From the NCBI GenBank assembly GCA_016207465.1, contig JACQPP010000089.1:1-12365 (forward strand): a DNA stretch of 12,365 nt, in the 5' to 3' direction. Source of the DNA: Methanobacteriota archaeon. Its GTDB lineage: Archaea; Halobacteriota; Syntropharchaeia; JACQPP01. The notes under the pieces are model-generated. The model was not told the DNA's origin. It did no database searches and saw nothing but the letters and a program-made list of their open reading frames with translations. Below are positions 1 through 5,928 of this stretch, piece after piece. The translations under genes were made by a program, and so were the position numbers. Position 1 is the stretch's first letter, and every line of letters begins with the position of its first letter.

Positions 1-126
1 GGCGGGGGAGGCCCCGAGGAGTAGCAGGGCGGTGGTGTTGGAGTGGAGCCCGGGCAGTAGCCCCGTCAGCGCCCCGAGGAGGGTCCCCAGGAGGGCGAAG
101 GCCACCACCAAGAGAGGGTCAGCCAT
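1..126 (-). CDS. TctA-family (COG1784-like) permease, N-terminal fragment
   Basis: The reading frame starts at the ATG at 126-124 and stays open to the left edge, giving 42 residues of a longer protein. The fragment is a strongly hydrophobic first membrane segment followed by GALTGLLPGLHSNTTA. The glycine-rich GLLPGLHxNT pattern is what I know from the start of archaeal TctA/DUF112-type tripartite tricarboxylate transporter permeases. These are large multi-spanning proteins, and in archaea their substrate is usually unknown. The gene lies 203 bases downstream of the OB-fold gene on the same strand, separated by a hairpin-rich region. Its own promoter looks weak (a TTTCATAG-like box near 166-175), so read-through from the upstream gene is possible. 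The call rests only on the N-terminus and could be another hydrophobic permease. Confidence 0.62.
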   Translation of the reverse strand, partial: MADPLLVVAFALLGTLLGALTGLLPGLHSNTTALLLLGASPA

Positions 127-142
127 TTTGCCTCTTGGGGCA

Positions 143-157
143 GGGCCCGAAGGGCCC
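143..157. repeat. Perfect GGGCCC-GAA-GGGCCC hairpin before the permease start
   Basis: The arms at 143-148 and 152-157 are perfectly complementary around a GAA triloop (TTC on the minus strand). It lies 18 bases upstream of the permease ATG, so it would fold in the 5' leader of that mRNA if transcription starts near the weak TATA-like box at 166-175. Confidence 0.6.
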
Positions 158-195
158 CGACCCTCTATGAAAGCACCAGTCGTTTCTTCGAGTGT

Positions 196-322
196 CGGGC
201 GCGTCCGAAGGAGGCGCCCGAGTTTCGGCGCCAGCCGAAACCGGAGGAGGGGTAGAGGGGAGGTCGCCCGGCTCCCGCAGGAGCCGGGGGATTCTCGACG
301 AAGTCGGGAGGCGGAGCCTCCC
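196..322. repeat. Run of five hairpins between the OB-fold gene and the permease gene
   Basis: Five inverted repeats follow one another. First is 196-202/214-220 (CGGGCGC/GCGCCCG), with an inner TCC-GAA-GGA helix at 204-212 separated by one G-G mismatch. Second is 222-229/234-241 (GTTTCGGC/GCCGAAAC, loop GCCA). Third is 267-275/280-288 (CCCGGCTCC/GGAGCCGGG, loop CGCA). Fourth is 296-299/303-306 (CGAC/GTCG, loop GAA). Fifth is 306-312/316-322 (GGGAGGC/GCCTCCC, loop GGA). All arms are fully complementary apart from the noted mismatch. The region starts 8 bases after the OB-fold stop codon, so it could be a 3' untranslated region, a processing site, or a cluster of extragenic palindromes. No reading frame here looks real. 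Confidence 0.7.
267..311 (-). repeat. Intergenic repeat element, copy 1
   Basis: Read on the minus strand, this 45-base stretch matches copy 2 (1320-1365) at 40 positions, including 26 exact bases (286-311 against 1320-1345). The core CGAC-TTC-GTCG hairpin is followed by GAATCCCCC and then by a 9-bp hairpin. The pair at positions 270/285 is G-C here and C-G in copy 2, a compensatory change that preserves the stem. The element lies upstream of the permease gene, in the same orientation relative to the downstream gene as the other copies. Confidence 0.75.
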
Positions 323-329
323 TCTGGGG

Positions 330-938
330 TCAGTCACCGGACAACTCCCACCTGGAGCCCTCGAGGCGATAGGCGAGGGAGGAGGTGTTGTAGCGCAGGA
401 CCCCGTCGGCCCACACCCGCGAGCCCCGCGCGGGATGGGGAGCGCCGGTCTCCACCCGGAGGTCCACCTCCCCCGAGGAGAGGGTGAAGCCGGTGGAGGA
501 GTTGCGGGCCACGGTCCCCTGGACCCGCACCCCCACCCCGTCCAGCCGGGGGGCCTCCTGGGCCACCTGGTGGAGGCTGAGCCCCCGGCCGGGGCCCGGG
601 ATGGTCCGGAGGGCCCCCTCGGCCGCCACCTCCCATGTGCCCCGGTAGTTCTGGACACGGCCGCGGGCCGTGAGGAGGTCCCCGAGGCGGAGGTCGCGCA
701 CCTCCTCCACCAGGACCCGGGCCCGGCTCCCGTTCTCCTGGAGGTCCACCCGGAGCCCCCCGGAGAGGGGGCGCACGTCCACCACCCGGCCGGAGACCTC
801 CACCCTCCGCCCCTCGTGGAGGGGGAGGTCGGAGAGGTCCACCCGCGGGGTCCCCGAGGCGGCGGAGAGGAGGACGAGGAGGCCCACAGCGCCCAGGGAG
901 ACGGCCAGAAGGAGGAGGGTCCAGCGGCGCTCTTCCAT
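330..938 (-). CDS. Membrane-anchored protein with two OB-like folds
   Basis: This 202-residue protein starts at the ATG at 938-936 and stops with TGA at 332-330. Residues about 6-27 form one hydrophobic helix after a short charged start (MEERRW), so it is probably an N-terminal anchor or signal with the rest outside the membrane. Residues about 45-108 (VEVSGRVVDVRPLSGG, then RARVLVEE and LGDLLTARGRV) have the strand pattern of an OB-fold nucleic-acid-binding domain of the tRNA_anti type. Residues about 134-199 (GVGVRVQGTVAR, then GSRVWADGVLRYN) repeat the pattern. Similar archaeal proteins are usually annotated only as OB-fold hypotheticals. Ligand and role are unknown: a cell-surface nucleic-acid-binding or assembly role is possible but unproven. 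It is transcribed divergently from the reductase region. Confidence 0.82.
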   Translation of the reverse strand: MEERRWTLLLLAVSLGAVGLLVLLSAASGTPRVDLSDLPLHEGRRVEVSGRVVDVRPLSGGLRVDLQENGSRARVLVEEVRDLRLGDLLTARGRVQNYRGTWEVAAEGALRTIPGPGRGLSLHQVAQEAPRLDGVGVRVQGTVARNSSTGFTLSSGEVDLRVETGAPHPARGSRVWADGVLRYNTSSLAYRLEGSRWELSGD

Positions 939-980
939 GCGGGGGGAGGAGAAGGGCCGGGTGGAAAAGGGTTTTGGGAC

Positions 981-1001
981 CCTATTCTATATCGGCTATA
1001 G
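981..1001 (-). promoter_or_regulatory. Promoter of the OB-fold gene with a CTATA/TATAG palindrome
   Basis: The minus strand reads TATAGCCGATATAGAATAG across this AT-rich island, 45-60 bases before the ATG at 938. That spacing would give a start site near 960 and a short leader. The sequence contains CTATA (987-991) and TATAG (997-1001) around TCGGC, so the TATA region is itself an inverted repeat and could also bind a repressor. Confidence 0.5.
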
Positions 1002-1065
1002 AGAGCCGAGAGGCGCGCATGTCCACCCCGGGAATTCCACTTGAGCGACTCCCTACACTGCGCGC

Positions 1066-1082
1066 GGAAAAATCTCTAAATA
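1066..1082 (+). promoter_or_regulatory. Promoter (BRE plus TATA box) for the reductase leader
   Basis: GGAAAAA (1066-1072) followed by TCTAAATA (1075-1082) is a clear archaeal BRE-TATA arrangement in GC-rich surroundings. The expected start site is about 1104-1106, some 265 bases before the reductase start codon. I see no TATA-like box closer to that start codon. Confidence 0.6.
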
Positions 1083-1103
1083 GGAAGTATCCCAGAGGGG
1101 GAG

Positions 1104-1365
1104 TCCACCTATCCGGGTGGAGGGGGCCCGGCTCTCTCCTCTTCCCCGCACGGCGGGGACCAGTACCCGGTGCTCCTGTGGGGGGCACTCTCGGAGACAA
1201 GGGGGATGGAACAAGGAGTCGAGGTGAATGAGGATGCACGACAAACACGGAGACCAGCGAATCTTCCATGGGCTGCCGGATTCGGCAGCAGCGCGGGATT
1301 GCCCCCGTAATGGGGGGAACCTCCCGACTTCGTCGAGAATCCCCCCGCTCCAGCAGGACCGGGGG
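1104..1365 (+). ncRNA. Candidate structured 5' leader or small RNA ahead of the class II reductase
   Basis: This spans the predicted transcription start to the last hairpin before the coding region. Six local hairpins plus one possible long-range helix are visible. The last hairpin (1342-1351/1356-1365, 9 of 10 pairs, loop AGCA) ends 8 bases before the ATG and could hide or expose the ribosome-binding region. The gene encodes a B12-dependent enzyme, so a cobalamin-responsive leader is an obvious idea, but I cannot find a B12 box. No known RNA family (RNase P, SRP, 5S, tRNA) was recognised. Confidence 0.35.
1320..1365 (+). repeat. Intergenic repeat element, copy 2
   Basis: The first 26 bases are identical to the reverse complement of 286-311, and alignment over 45 bases gives 5 substitutions. 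The CGAC-TTC-GTCG hairpin (1325-1335) is followed by a 10-position hairpin (1342-1365) with one C-C mismatch at 1348/1359. The pair 1346/1361 is C-G where copy 1 has G-C, so the stem is kept by a double change. The element ends 8 bases upstream of the reductase ATG. Confidence 0.75.
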
Positions 1366-1373
1366 AATTGGCC

Positions 1374-3959
1374 ATGACCCCCATGAAGCGCGACCTCCCC
1401 GGGGCCACCCCTGCGCCCCCCGAGACCGCGGGGGCAGGGGTCTCCTCCCCGGTTCTCGTCCATCCGATTCCCCGGGTGCCGGAGGACCTCCCGGGCCCCG
1501 AGCTGTCGCCCAACGCCAAGTCCATCCTGGAGGGGAGATACCTTCTGCGGGATGAGAACCGGAATGTCATCGAGAGCCCCCGCCAGCTCTTCTGGCGGGT
1601 GGCCTGGTCGGTGGCCCAGGCGGAGAGGAGGTGGGGGGCCGACGAGGAGAAGGTGCTCTTCTGGGCGCGGGAGTTCTACACCCTGATGGCCCGCTGCCGG
1701 GTGATGCCCAACAGCCCGACCCTGATGAACGCGGGGACCCGCCGGGGGCTGCTGAGCGCCTGCTTCGTGCTCCCCATCCGGGATGTGCTCACCGAGGGGC
1801 CCGCCTCCATCTACGGGACCCTCACCGACATGGCCACCATCCACCACTCGGGCGGGGGGACCGGCTTCGACTTCAGCGCCATGCGGCCGGAGAGCGACGT
1901 GGTGCAGGGCTCCGGGGGCATCGCCTCGGGCCCCATCTCCTTCCTCTCCCTCTACGACAAGTCCACGGAGGAGGTGAAGCAGGGGGGCAAGCGGCGGGGG
2001 GCCAACATGGCCATCCTGCGGTGCGACCACCCCGACGTGGTGCGCTTCATCACCTGCAAGGACCCGGCGAACAAGAACATCTCCAACTTCAACATCTCCG
2101 TGGCGGTCACCGACGCCTTCATGGAGGCCCTGGAGCGGGACGGGGAGTGGAGCGCCATCAACCCCCGCACGGGGAAGCGGGACAAGTTCGCGGTCTTCGA
2201 GGAGACCCCCGACGGGTGGCTCTGGAAGAAGGCCGAATCCGTCAAGGCCCGGTGGCTCTGGGGCCTCATGGTGGAGCACGCCTGGCGCACGGGAGACCCG
2301 GGCCTCCTCTTCGTGGACCGGGCCAACCGCCCCCCCTGCAACGCATTCGCAGGCATGGAGGACCCCCGGTTCCGCATCGCGGCCACCAACCCCTGCGGGG
2401 AGCAGCCCCTGCTGCCCTACGAGTCGTGCAACCTGGCCCACATCCACCTGGGGAAGTTCACCGGGACCGGCACCATGGACTGGGACGCCCTCAAGGCCAC
2501 CGTCCAGACCCTCACCCGCTTCCTCGACGACGTGGTGGAGGTCAACCGCTACCCCATCCCGGCCATCGACGAGGTCTCCCGGGCGAGCCGCCGCATCGGC
2601 CTGGGGGTCATGGGCTTCACCGACGCCCTGGTGACCCTGGGCATCCCCTACGACTCGGAGCGCTCCCGCAACCTGGCCCAGCAACTCCAGGAGTTCGTCA
2701 CCTACCACACCCTCTGGGCCTCCTCCGACCTCGCCAAGGACCGGGGCCGCTTCCCCTGGTGGGAGAAGAGCGTCTTCGCCCGCGGGTTTTCCTTCGCGGA
2801 GCACTTCCCCGAGGGGCGCACGGACTGGAAGGCCTTGGACCGCAAGGTCGCCCAAGACGGCCTCGCCAACTCCAACGTCACCACCGTGGCCCCCACGGGG
2901 ACCACCGCGGAGATCGCGGGGTGCGAGGGGCAGGGCTGCGAGCCCTTCTTCAGCCTCGCCTACCGGCGGGTGACCCCCCAGTTCAACCTCCTCCACATCA
3001 ACCCCGCATTCCGAAAAGCCGTGGAGGGCCTCCCCGGCGAGAAGCAGATTCTCGAGGAGATCGAGCGGGTGGGCATCCTCTCCGCCATGAGACCGGAGAC
3101 CCTGGCCCTCATCCCCGACAAGGCGAGGCGCCTCTTCGCCACCGCCAACGAAATCTCCCTCGAGGGCCACGTGAAGATGCTGGCCGCCTGGACCCGCTAC
3201 GTGACCAGCAGCATCTCCAAGACCGTCAACCTCCCCAACAGCGCCACCCCGGAGGACGTGGACCGGGCCTACCGCCTCGCCTGGGAGACCGGGTGCAACA
3301 GCATCACCATCTTCCGCGACGGCTGCAAGAGCGTCCAGGTCCTCTACCACGGCACCCAGCCAGGGGTCGTCCAGCAGGACGGCGAGGAGGTCACCATCGC
3401 CTCCGAGCACTTCGGGCGGGTCAAGATGGTGGACCGCCCCAAGAACGTGGTGGGAACCACCTATGAAATCGAGGCCTTCCCCAACCGCAACCTCTACGTC
3501 ACCGTCAACGACGTCACCGGGAAGCCCTTCGAGGTCTTCTGCCGCCTCGGGGACTCGGGGACCGACGAGGACGCCGCCATGCAGGCCGTGGGCAAACTCA
3601 TCACCGGCCTCCTCCGCGCCGGGGTCAGCCTCACCGTGGCCATCAAGATGCTCCGCGGCATCAAGACCCAGGAACACTGGCTCCCCGCCGAGGACAACCG
3701 CTTCATGGACAGCGACAACAACCCCATCCGCAAGGTCCACAGCCCCTACCACGCCCTCGCCCTCCTCCTCGAATACCACCTCCAGCGACAGGACGAGGAA
3801 GAGGGGACCCCCGGGGCCCCCCAGGGCCCCCAGGTCGTCACCCGAGTCCAGAGGAGCACCAAAGGGGGATGCCCCGCCTGCGGCGCCCCCGTCACCCTCC
3901 AGGGCGGATGCCAGAGATGCAGCAGCCTCATCTGCGACTGGAAGGGACCCTGCGGGTAA
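1374..3959 (+). CDS. nrdJ: Adenosylcobalamin-dependent class II ribonucleoside-diphosphate reductase
   Basis: It reduces ribonucleotides to deoxyribonucleotides using a thiyl radical made by B12. The ATG at 1374 gives 861 residues; a TTG at 1368 would add two, and the numbering here counts from that TTG. Visible features are NSPTLMNAGT (115-124), SACFVLP with redox Cys132, the HHSGGGTGFDFS nucleotide-binding region (159-170), and NPCGEQPLLPYESCNL (341-356). In the last, Cys343 is the expected thiyl cysteine, Glu345 its partner and Cys354 the second redox cysteine. Later come the phosphate-binding APTGTTAEIAG and a TSCPD-type domain (about residues 690-785). The tail is cysteine-rich (CPACG, CQRC, GPCG) and probably relays electrons to the active site. 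Length is normal for the full-length class II type and I see no intein. It is expressed from a long structured leader. Confidence 0.97.
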   Translation: MTPMKRDLPGATPAPPETAGAGVSSPVLVHPIPRVPEDLPGPELSPNAKSILEGRYLLRDENRNVIESPRQLFWRVAWSVAQAERRWGADEEKVLFWAREFYTLMARCRVMPNSPTLMNAGTRRGLLSACFVLPIRDVLTEGPASIYGTLTDMATIHHSGGGTGFDFSAMRPESDVVQGSGGIASGPISFLSLYDKSTEEVKQGGKRRGANMAILRCDHPDVVRFITCKDPANKNISNFNISVAVTDAFMEALERDGEWSAINPRTGKRDKFAVFEETPDGWLWKKAESVKARWLWGLMVEHAWRTGDPGLLFVDRANRPPCNAFAGMEDPRFRIAATNPCGEQPLLPYESCNLAHIHLGKFTGTGTMDWDALKATVQTLTRFLDDVVEVNRYPIPAIDEVSRASRRIGLGVMGFTDALVTLGIPYDSERSRNLAQQLQEFVTYHTLWASSDLAKDRGRFPWWEKSVFARGFSFAEHFPEGRTDWKALDRKVAQDGLANSNVTTVAPTGTTAEIAGCEGQGCEPFFSLAYRRVTPQFNLLHINPAFRKAVEGLPGEKQILEEIERVGILSAMRPETLALIPDKARRLFATANEISLEGHVKMLAAWTRYVTSSISKTVNLPNSATPEDVDRAYRLAWETGCNSITIFRDGCKSVQVLYHGTQPGVVQQDGEEVTIASEHFGRVKMVDRPKNVVGTTYEIEAFPNRNLYVTVNDVTGKPFEVFCRLGDSGTDEDAAMQAVGKLITGLLRAGVSLTVAIKMLRGIKTQEHWLPAEDNRFMDSDNNPIRKVHSPYHALALLLEYHLQRQDEEEGTPGAPQGPQVVTRVQRSTKGGCPACGAPVTLQGGCQRCSSLICDWKGPCG

Positions 3960-4001
3960 CCCGCAACCCTCATAACCCCCCACCACCCCCACCTACTTTT
4001 G

Positions 4002-5156
4002 ATGGCCTCGCCCATTGACCCCACCGCCGGCCCCCACCCCGTGATGCCCGGGGAGGAGGACCGCATATCCGAGAACACCCGGGGCATCAAGCACATTGTG
4101 GTGGTGATGTCAGGCAAGGGGGGTGTGGGCAAGTCCACCATCACCGCCCATCTGGCCATGGGGCTGACGCTGAAGGGGATGCGGGTGGGGGTGATTGACG
4201 CGGATTTCCACGGGCCCTCGATTCCGAAGATGCTGGGGGCGGAGAGGGAGCGCCTGGAGTATGCGGAGACCCCGCGGGGGCCGCAGATTCTGCCGGTGTT
4301 CATCCCCCCGCAGTTGAAGATTGTCTCCATCTCCTACATGACCCAGGGGCAGGACACCCCGGTGGTGTGGCGGGGCCCCATCAAGATGAAGGCCGTGCGC
4401 CAATTTTTGGAGGACGTGGCCTGGGGCGAACTGGACTACCTGCTCTTCGACCTCCCTCCGGGGACGGGGGACGAGCCCCTCTCCATCGCCCAGGTGGTGC
4501 CCCGCGCCGATGGGGTGGTGATTGTGTCCACGCCCCAGGATGTGGCCACCGCCGCAGTGCGGAAGTCCATCAAGTTCGCCGAGCTCCTCCACCTCCCGGT
4601 GCTGGGGGTGGTGGAGAACATGAGCGGCTACCAGTGCCCCCACTGCGGGAAGCCCGTGGACCTCTTCGACCCCGGCGGGGGGGAGAGGATGGCCCGGGAG
4701 TTCAATGTGGAGTTCCTGGGGAAGATTCCCCTCTACCGGGAGATTGCCGACGCCGGGGACCGGGGGAAGCCCGTGGTCCTCACCGGGGGCCCCGCCGCCA
4801 AGTATTTCGAGCGGATTGTGGAGAACCTCCACCGGATTGTGAGTCGCCGCGCGTCCCCTGCCCCTTCCCGGGCCGCGGCGGGTCCGCCCCCGGCACCTCC
4901 CCCGGAGGCGCCCCAGCCCCCCTACACGGGGCCCCCGGTTCCCCGGGAGAAGGTGGCCCAGGTCCTCGTCGCCCTCCAGCCTGTCCTGAAATCAAGGGGC
5001 GCGGGACTCGAACTGGTGGGCATCGAAGGGGGGGTGGTGGCGGTGCGCCTCGATGGGGGCAGCAGCACGGCGGAGCGCGTCGCCCTCCTCCAGGGCATCG
5101 AGAAGACCCTGAGACAGCAGGTCCCCGAGGTCCAGTCCGTGGTGGCCATCTCCTAG
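4002..5156 (+). CDS. mrp: Mrp/Nbp35-family Fe-S carrier ATPase fused to a cysteine-less NifU-like domain
   Basis: This family binds a [4Fe-4S] cluster as a dimer and delivers it to apoproteins in the cytoplasm. The ATG at 4002 gives 384 residues; a TTG one codon upstream and an ATG at 4044 are less likely starts. The deviant Walker A motif SGKGGVGKST is at 37-46, DADFHGPSIPK at 66-76, DLPPGTGDEPLSIAQ at 150-164, and the cluster-binding CPHC at 212-215. A Pro/Ala-rich linker (about 284-313) joins a C-terminal domain (314-384) that resembles a NifU scaffold domain: LELVGIEGGVVAVRL, then GIEKTLRQQVPEVQSVVAI. Where NifU has CGGCPSS this copy has DGGSSTAERV, so both cluster cysteines are gone. The next gene encodes an intact NifU domain, suggesting paired function. 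The gap after the reductase is only 42 bases, with at best a weak CATAA promoter. Confidence 0.93.
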   Translation: MASPIDPTAGPHPVMPGEEDRISENTRGIKHIVVVMSGKGGVGKSTITAHLAMGLTLKGMRVGVIDADFHGPSIPKMLGAERERLEYAETPRGPQILPVFIPPQLKIVSISYMTQGQDTPVVWRGPIKMKAVRQFLEDVAWGELDYLLFDLPPGTGDEPLSIAQVVPRADGVVIVSTPQDVATAAVRKSIKFAELLHLPVLGVVENMSGYQCPHCGKPVDLFDPGGGERMAREFNVEFLGKIPLYREIADAGDRGKPVVLTGGPAAKYFERIVENLHRIVSRRASPAPSRAAAGPPPAPPPEAPQPPYTGPPVPREKVAQVLVALQPVLKSRGAGLELVGIEGGVVAVRLDGGSSTAERVALLQGIEKTLRQQVPEVQSVVAIS

Positions 5157-5183
5157 AGATTGGGGGGAAATTTCGCAGATAGG

Positions 5184-5203
5184 TATATGAGGCCGGGGGG
5201 CCT
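5184..5203 (+). promoter_or_regulatory. Promoter of the NifU-like gene
   Basis: TATATGA at 5184-5190 lies 25-31 bases before the ATG at 5215, predicting a leaderless or nearly leaderless transcript. AGGCC (5190-5194) and GGCCT (5199-5203) form an inverted repeat around GGGG between the TATA box and the start site, which could serve as an operator. Confidence 0.55.
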
Positions 5204-5214
5204 ATGCATTTGTG

Positions 5215-5511
5215 ATGAGCCAGGATATCGCCGGGGACTTCCAGAAGAATGTGGAGGCGGCCCAGCAGGAGCTGGGGCCCCTTCTCTCCCGCATCGAGGA
5301 GGTCCTTGACCGGATTCGCCCCGCCATCCACGCCGACGGGGGGAACGTGGTGATTGACAACTTCGACCTCTCCAGTGGGGTCCTGTATCTGAAGATGCAG
5401 GGCTCCTGCGGGGGGTGCCCCTCGTCCACCATGACCCTGAAGGCGGGCATCGAGCGGCTGGTGCGGGAAGTGGTCCCCGAGGTCAAGCGGGTCGAGTCCT
5501 CCCCCGGCTGA
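5215..5511 (+). CDS. NifU-like Fe-S cluster scaffold/carrier protein
   Basis: A 98-residue single-domain NifU (NFU-type) protein, expected to hold a cluster on two cysteines and pass it on. The motif GSCGGCPSSTMTLKAGIE places Cys65 and Cys68 in the canonical CxxC position. The preceding HADGGNVVIDNFD and following VVPEVKRVES are also typical. An N-terminal extension of about 22 residues (MSQDIAGDFQKN onwards) is predicted helical. The ATG at 5215 fits the TATA spacing better than the GTG at 5212. It lies 58 bases after the Mrp-NifU fusion, whose own NifU-like domain lacks these cysteines, so the two proteins may act together in cluster transfer. Confidence 0.93.
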   Translation: MSQDIAGDFQKNVEAAQQELGPLLSRIEEVLDRIRPAIHADGGNVVIDNFDLSSGVLYLKMQGSCGGCPSSTMTLKAGIERLVREVVPEVKRVESSPG

Positions 5512-5530
5512 AAGACGGGGGATTTCGAGT

Positions 5531-5548
5531 TGGCCCCCCGGGGGGCCA
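5531..5548. promoter_or_regulatory. Perfect 18-bp palindrome upstream of the winged-helix gene
   Basis: TGGCCCCCCGGGGGGCCA is a perfect palindrome with no spacer. It sits 19 bases after the NifU-like stop codon and 8 bases before the TATA box of the winged-helix gene, where an operator for that DNA-binding protein could be. As RNA it could instead form a strong hairpin at the 3' end of the preceding transcript. Confidence 0.5.
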
Positions 5549-5556
5549 CCAACAGG

Positions 5557-5564
5557 TTTTTATT
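5557..5564 (+). promoter_or_regulatory. TATA box of the winged-helix gene
   Basis: TTTTTATT lies 26-33 bases upstream of the ATG at 5590 in an AT-rich island. The spacing predicts a leaderless transcript starting at or next to that ATG, which is why I prefer 5590 to the in-frame GTG/ATG-like starts further upstream. Confidence 0.6.
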
Positions 5565-5589
5565 CTTACACCAACGAACATGGAAAACC

Positions 5590-5928
5590 ATGTCCTCGGG
5601 CTCCTTGAAGCGGAGGATTGTGCGCTATCTGGCCCAGGAGATATCCAAGGGGAGGCGGTTTTTCAAGTCGAAGGAGATTGCCCGGGGGGTGGGCTCCACC
5701 AGCCGCCAGGTGGCCAACCTCCTCGTCATCCTGCGGCAGGGCTCCGCCTTCCACATCCAGGAGCAGGCCCACTCCCAGAGCAGCACCACCTGGAGGATTG
5801 AATTCAAGGTATCCCCCCGGCAGGTCTACGTGACCGAGCGGGCCCTGGCCCCCATGCTCCAGCCATTCCGCGCCGGGGCGCGCCTGGGCCTGCCGAGGAA
5901 GAGGGGAACGGCGAAGAACCGGTTTTAG
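5590..5928 (+). CDS. Small archaeal winged helix-turn-helix protein
   Basis: The ATG at 5590 gives 112 residues. Residues about 5-50 (SLKRRIVRYLAQEI, then FFKSKEIARGVGSTSRQVAN) read as a winged-helix DNA-binding domain with the recognition helix around 37-49. The STTWRIEFKV segment (65-74) fits the wing strands. The pattern FKSKEIA, then TSRQVANLL, then STTW resembles short uncharacterised archaeal winged-helix proteins. The basic tail (LPRKRGTAKNRF) could contact nucleic acid. No sensor domain or cysteine is present, so any ligand is unknown. It is convergent with the peroxiredoxin gene, and the two coding regions overlap by four bases (TTAG, 5925-5928). The palindrome at 5531-5548 is a candidate autoregulatory site. 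Confidence 0.8.
   Translation: MSSGSLKRRIVRYLAQEISKGRRFFKSKEIARGVGSTSRQVANLLVILRQGSAFHIQEQAHSQSSTTWRIEFKVSPRQVYVTERALAPMLQPFRAGARLGLPRKRGTAKNRF

Larger units (their letters stand above)
939..1373. other. 435-base non-coding gap between divergent genes
   Basis: I see no convincing gene here. The short frames on both strands have arginine/proline/glycine-rich shadow composition. The left part holds the OB-fold promoter, and 1066-1082 holds a good promoter pointing right. From about 1104 to 1365 the sequence is packed with inverted repeats. They are 1104-1109/1116-1121 (TCCACC/GGTGGA), 1144-1149/1153-1158 (CCCCGC/GCGGGG), 1170-1176/1182-1188 (7 pairs, one G-T), 1272-1278/1283-1289 (GCTGCCG/CGGCAGC), 1302-1306/1312-1316 (C5/G5), 1325-1328/1332-1335 and 1342-1351/1356-1365. 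ATGGAA at 1206-1211 can also pair with TTCCAT at 1264-1269. This is either a long 5' leader of the reductase or a separate small RNA gene. Confidence 0.6.

Noticed and set aside
143..322. CRISPR array or integron attC sites
   Set aside because: The hairpins differ from each other in sequence, spacing is irregular, there are no direct repeats with unique spacers, and no cas or integrase gene is nearby.
1190..1260. Box C/D guide RNA suggested by ATGAGGA near 1230
   Set aside because: The C-box match is imperfect and no CTGA D box lies at the right distance.
974..1269. Short open frames on both strands of the 939-1373 gap
   Set aside because: They have Arg/Pro/Gly-rich shadow composition, no homology I recognise, and overlap promoter and hairpin sequences.
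1104..1365. Cobalamin riboswitch in the reductase leader
   Set aside because: Attractive because the enzyme uses B12, but I find no B12 box (GCCACTG-like) or other core motif of the known class. It is retained only as an unassigned structured leader.
1053..3992. Very long open frame on the minus strand opposite the ribonucleotide reductase (979 codons)
   Set aside because: It is exactly antisense to a well-conserved enzyme, is rich in Gly/Val/Glu/Ala/Leu with no recognisable domain, and arises because stop codons are rare in GC-rich antisense frames.
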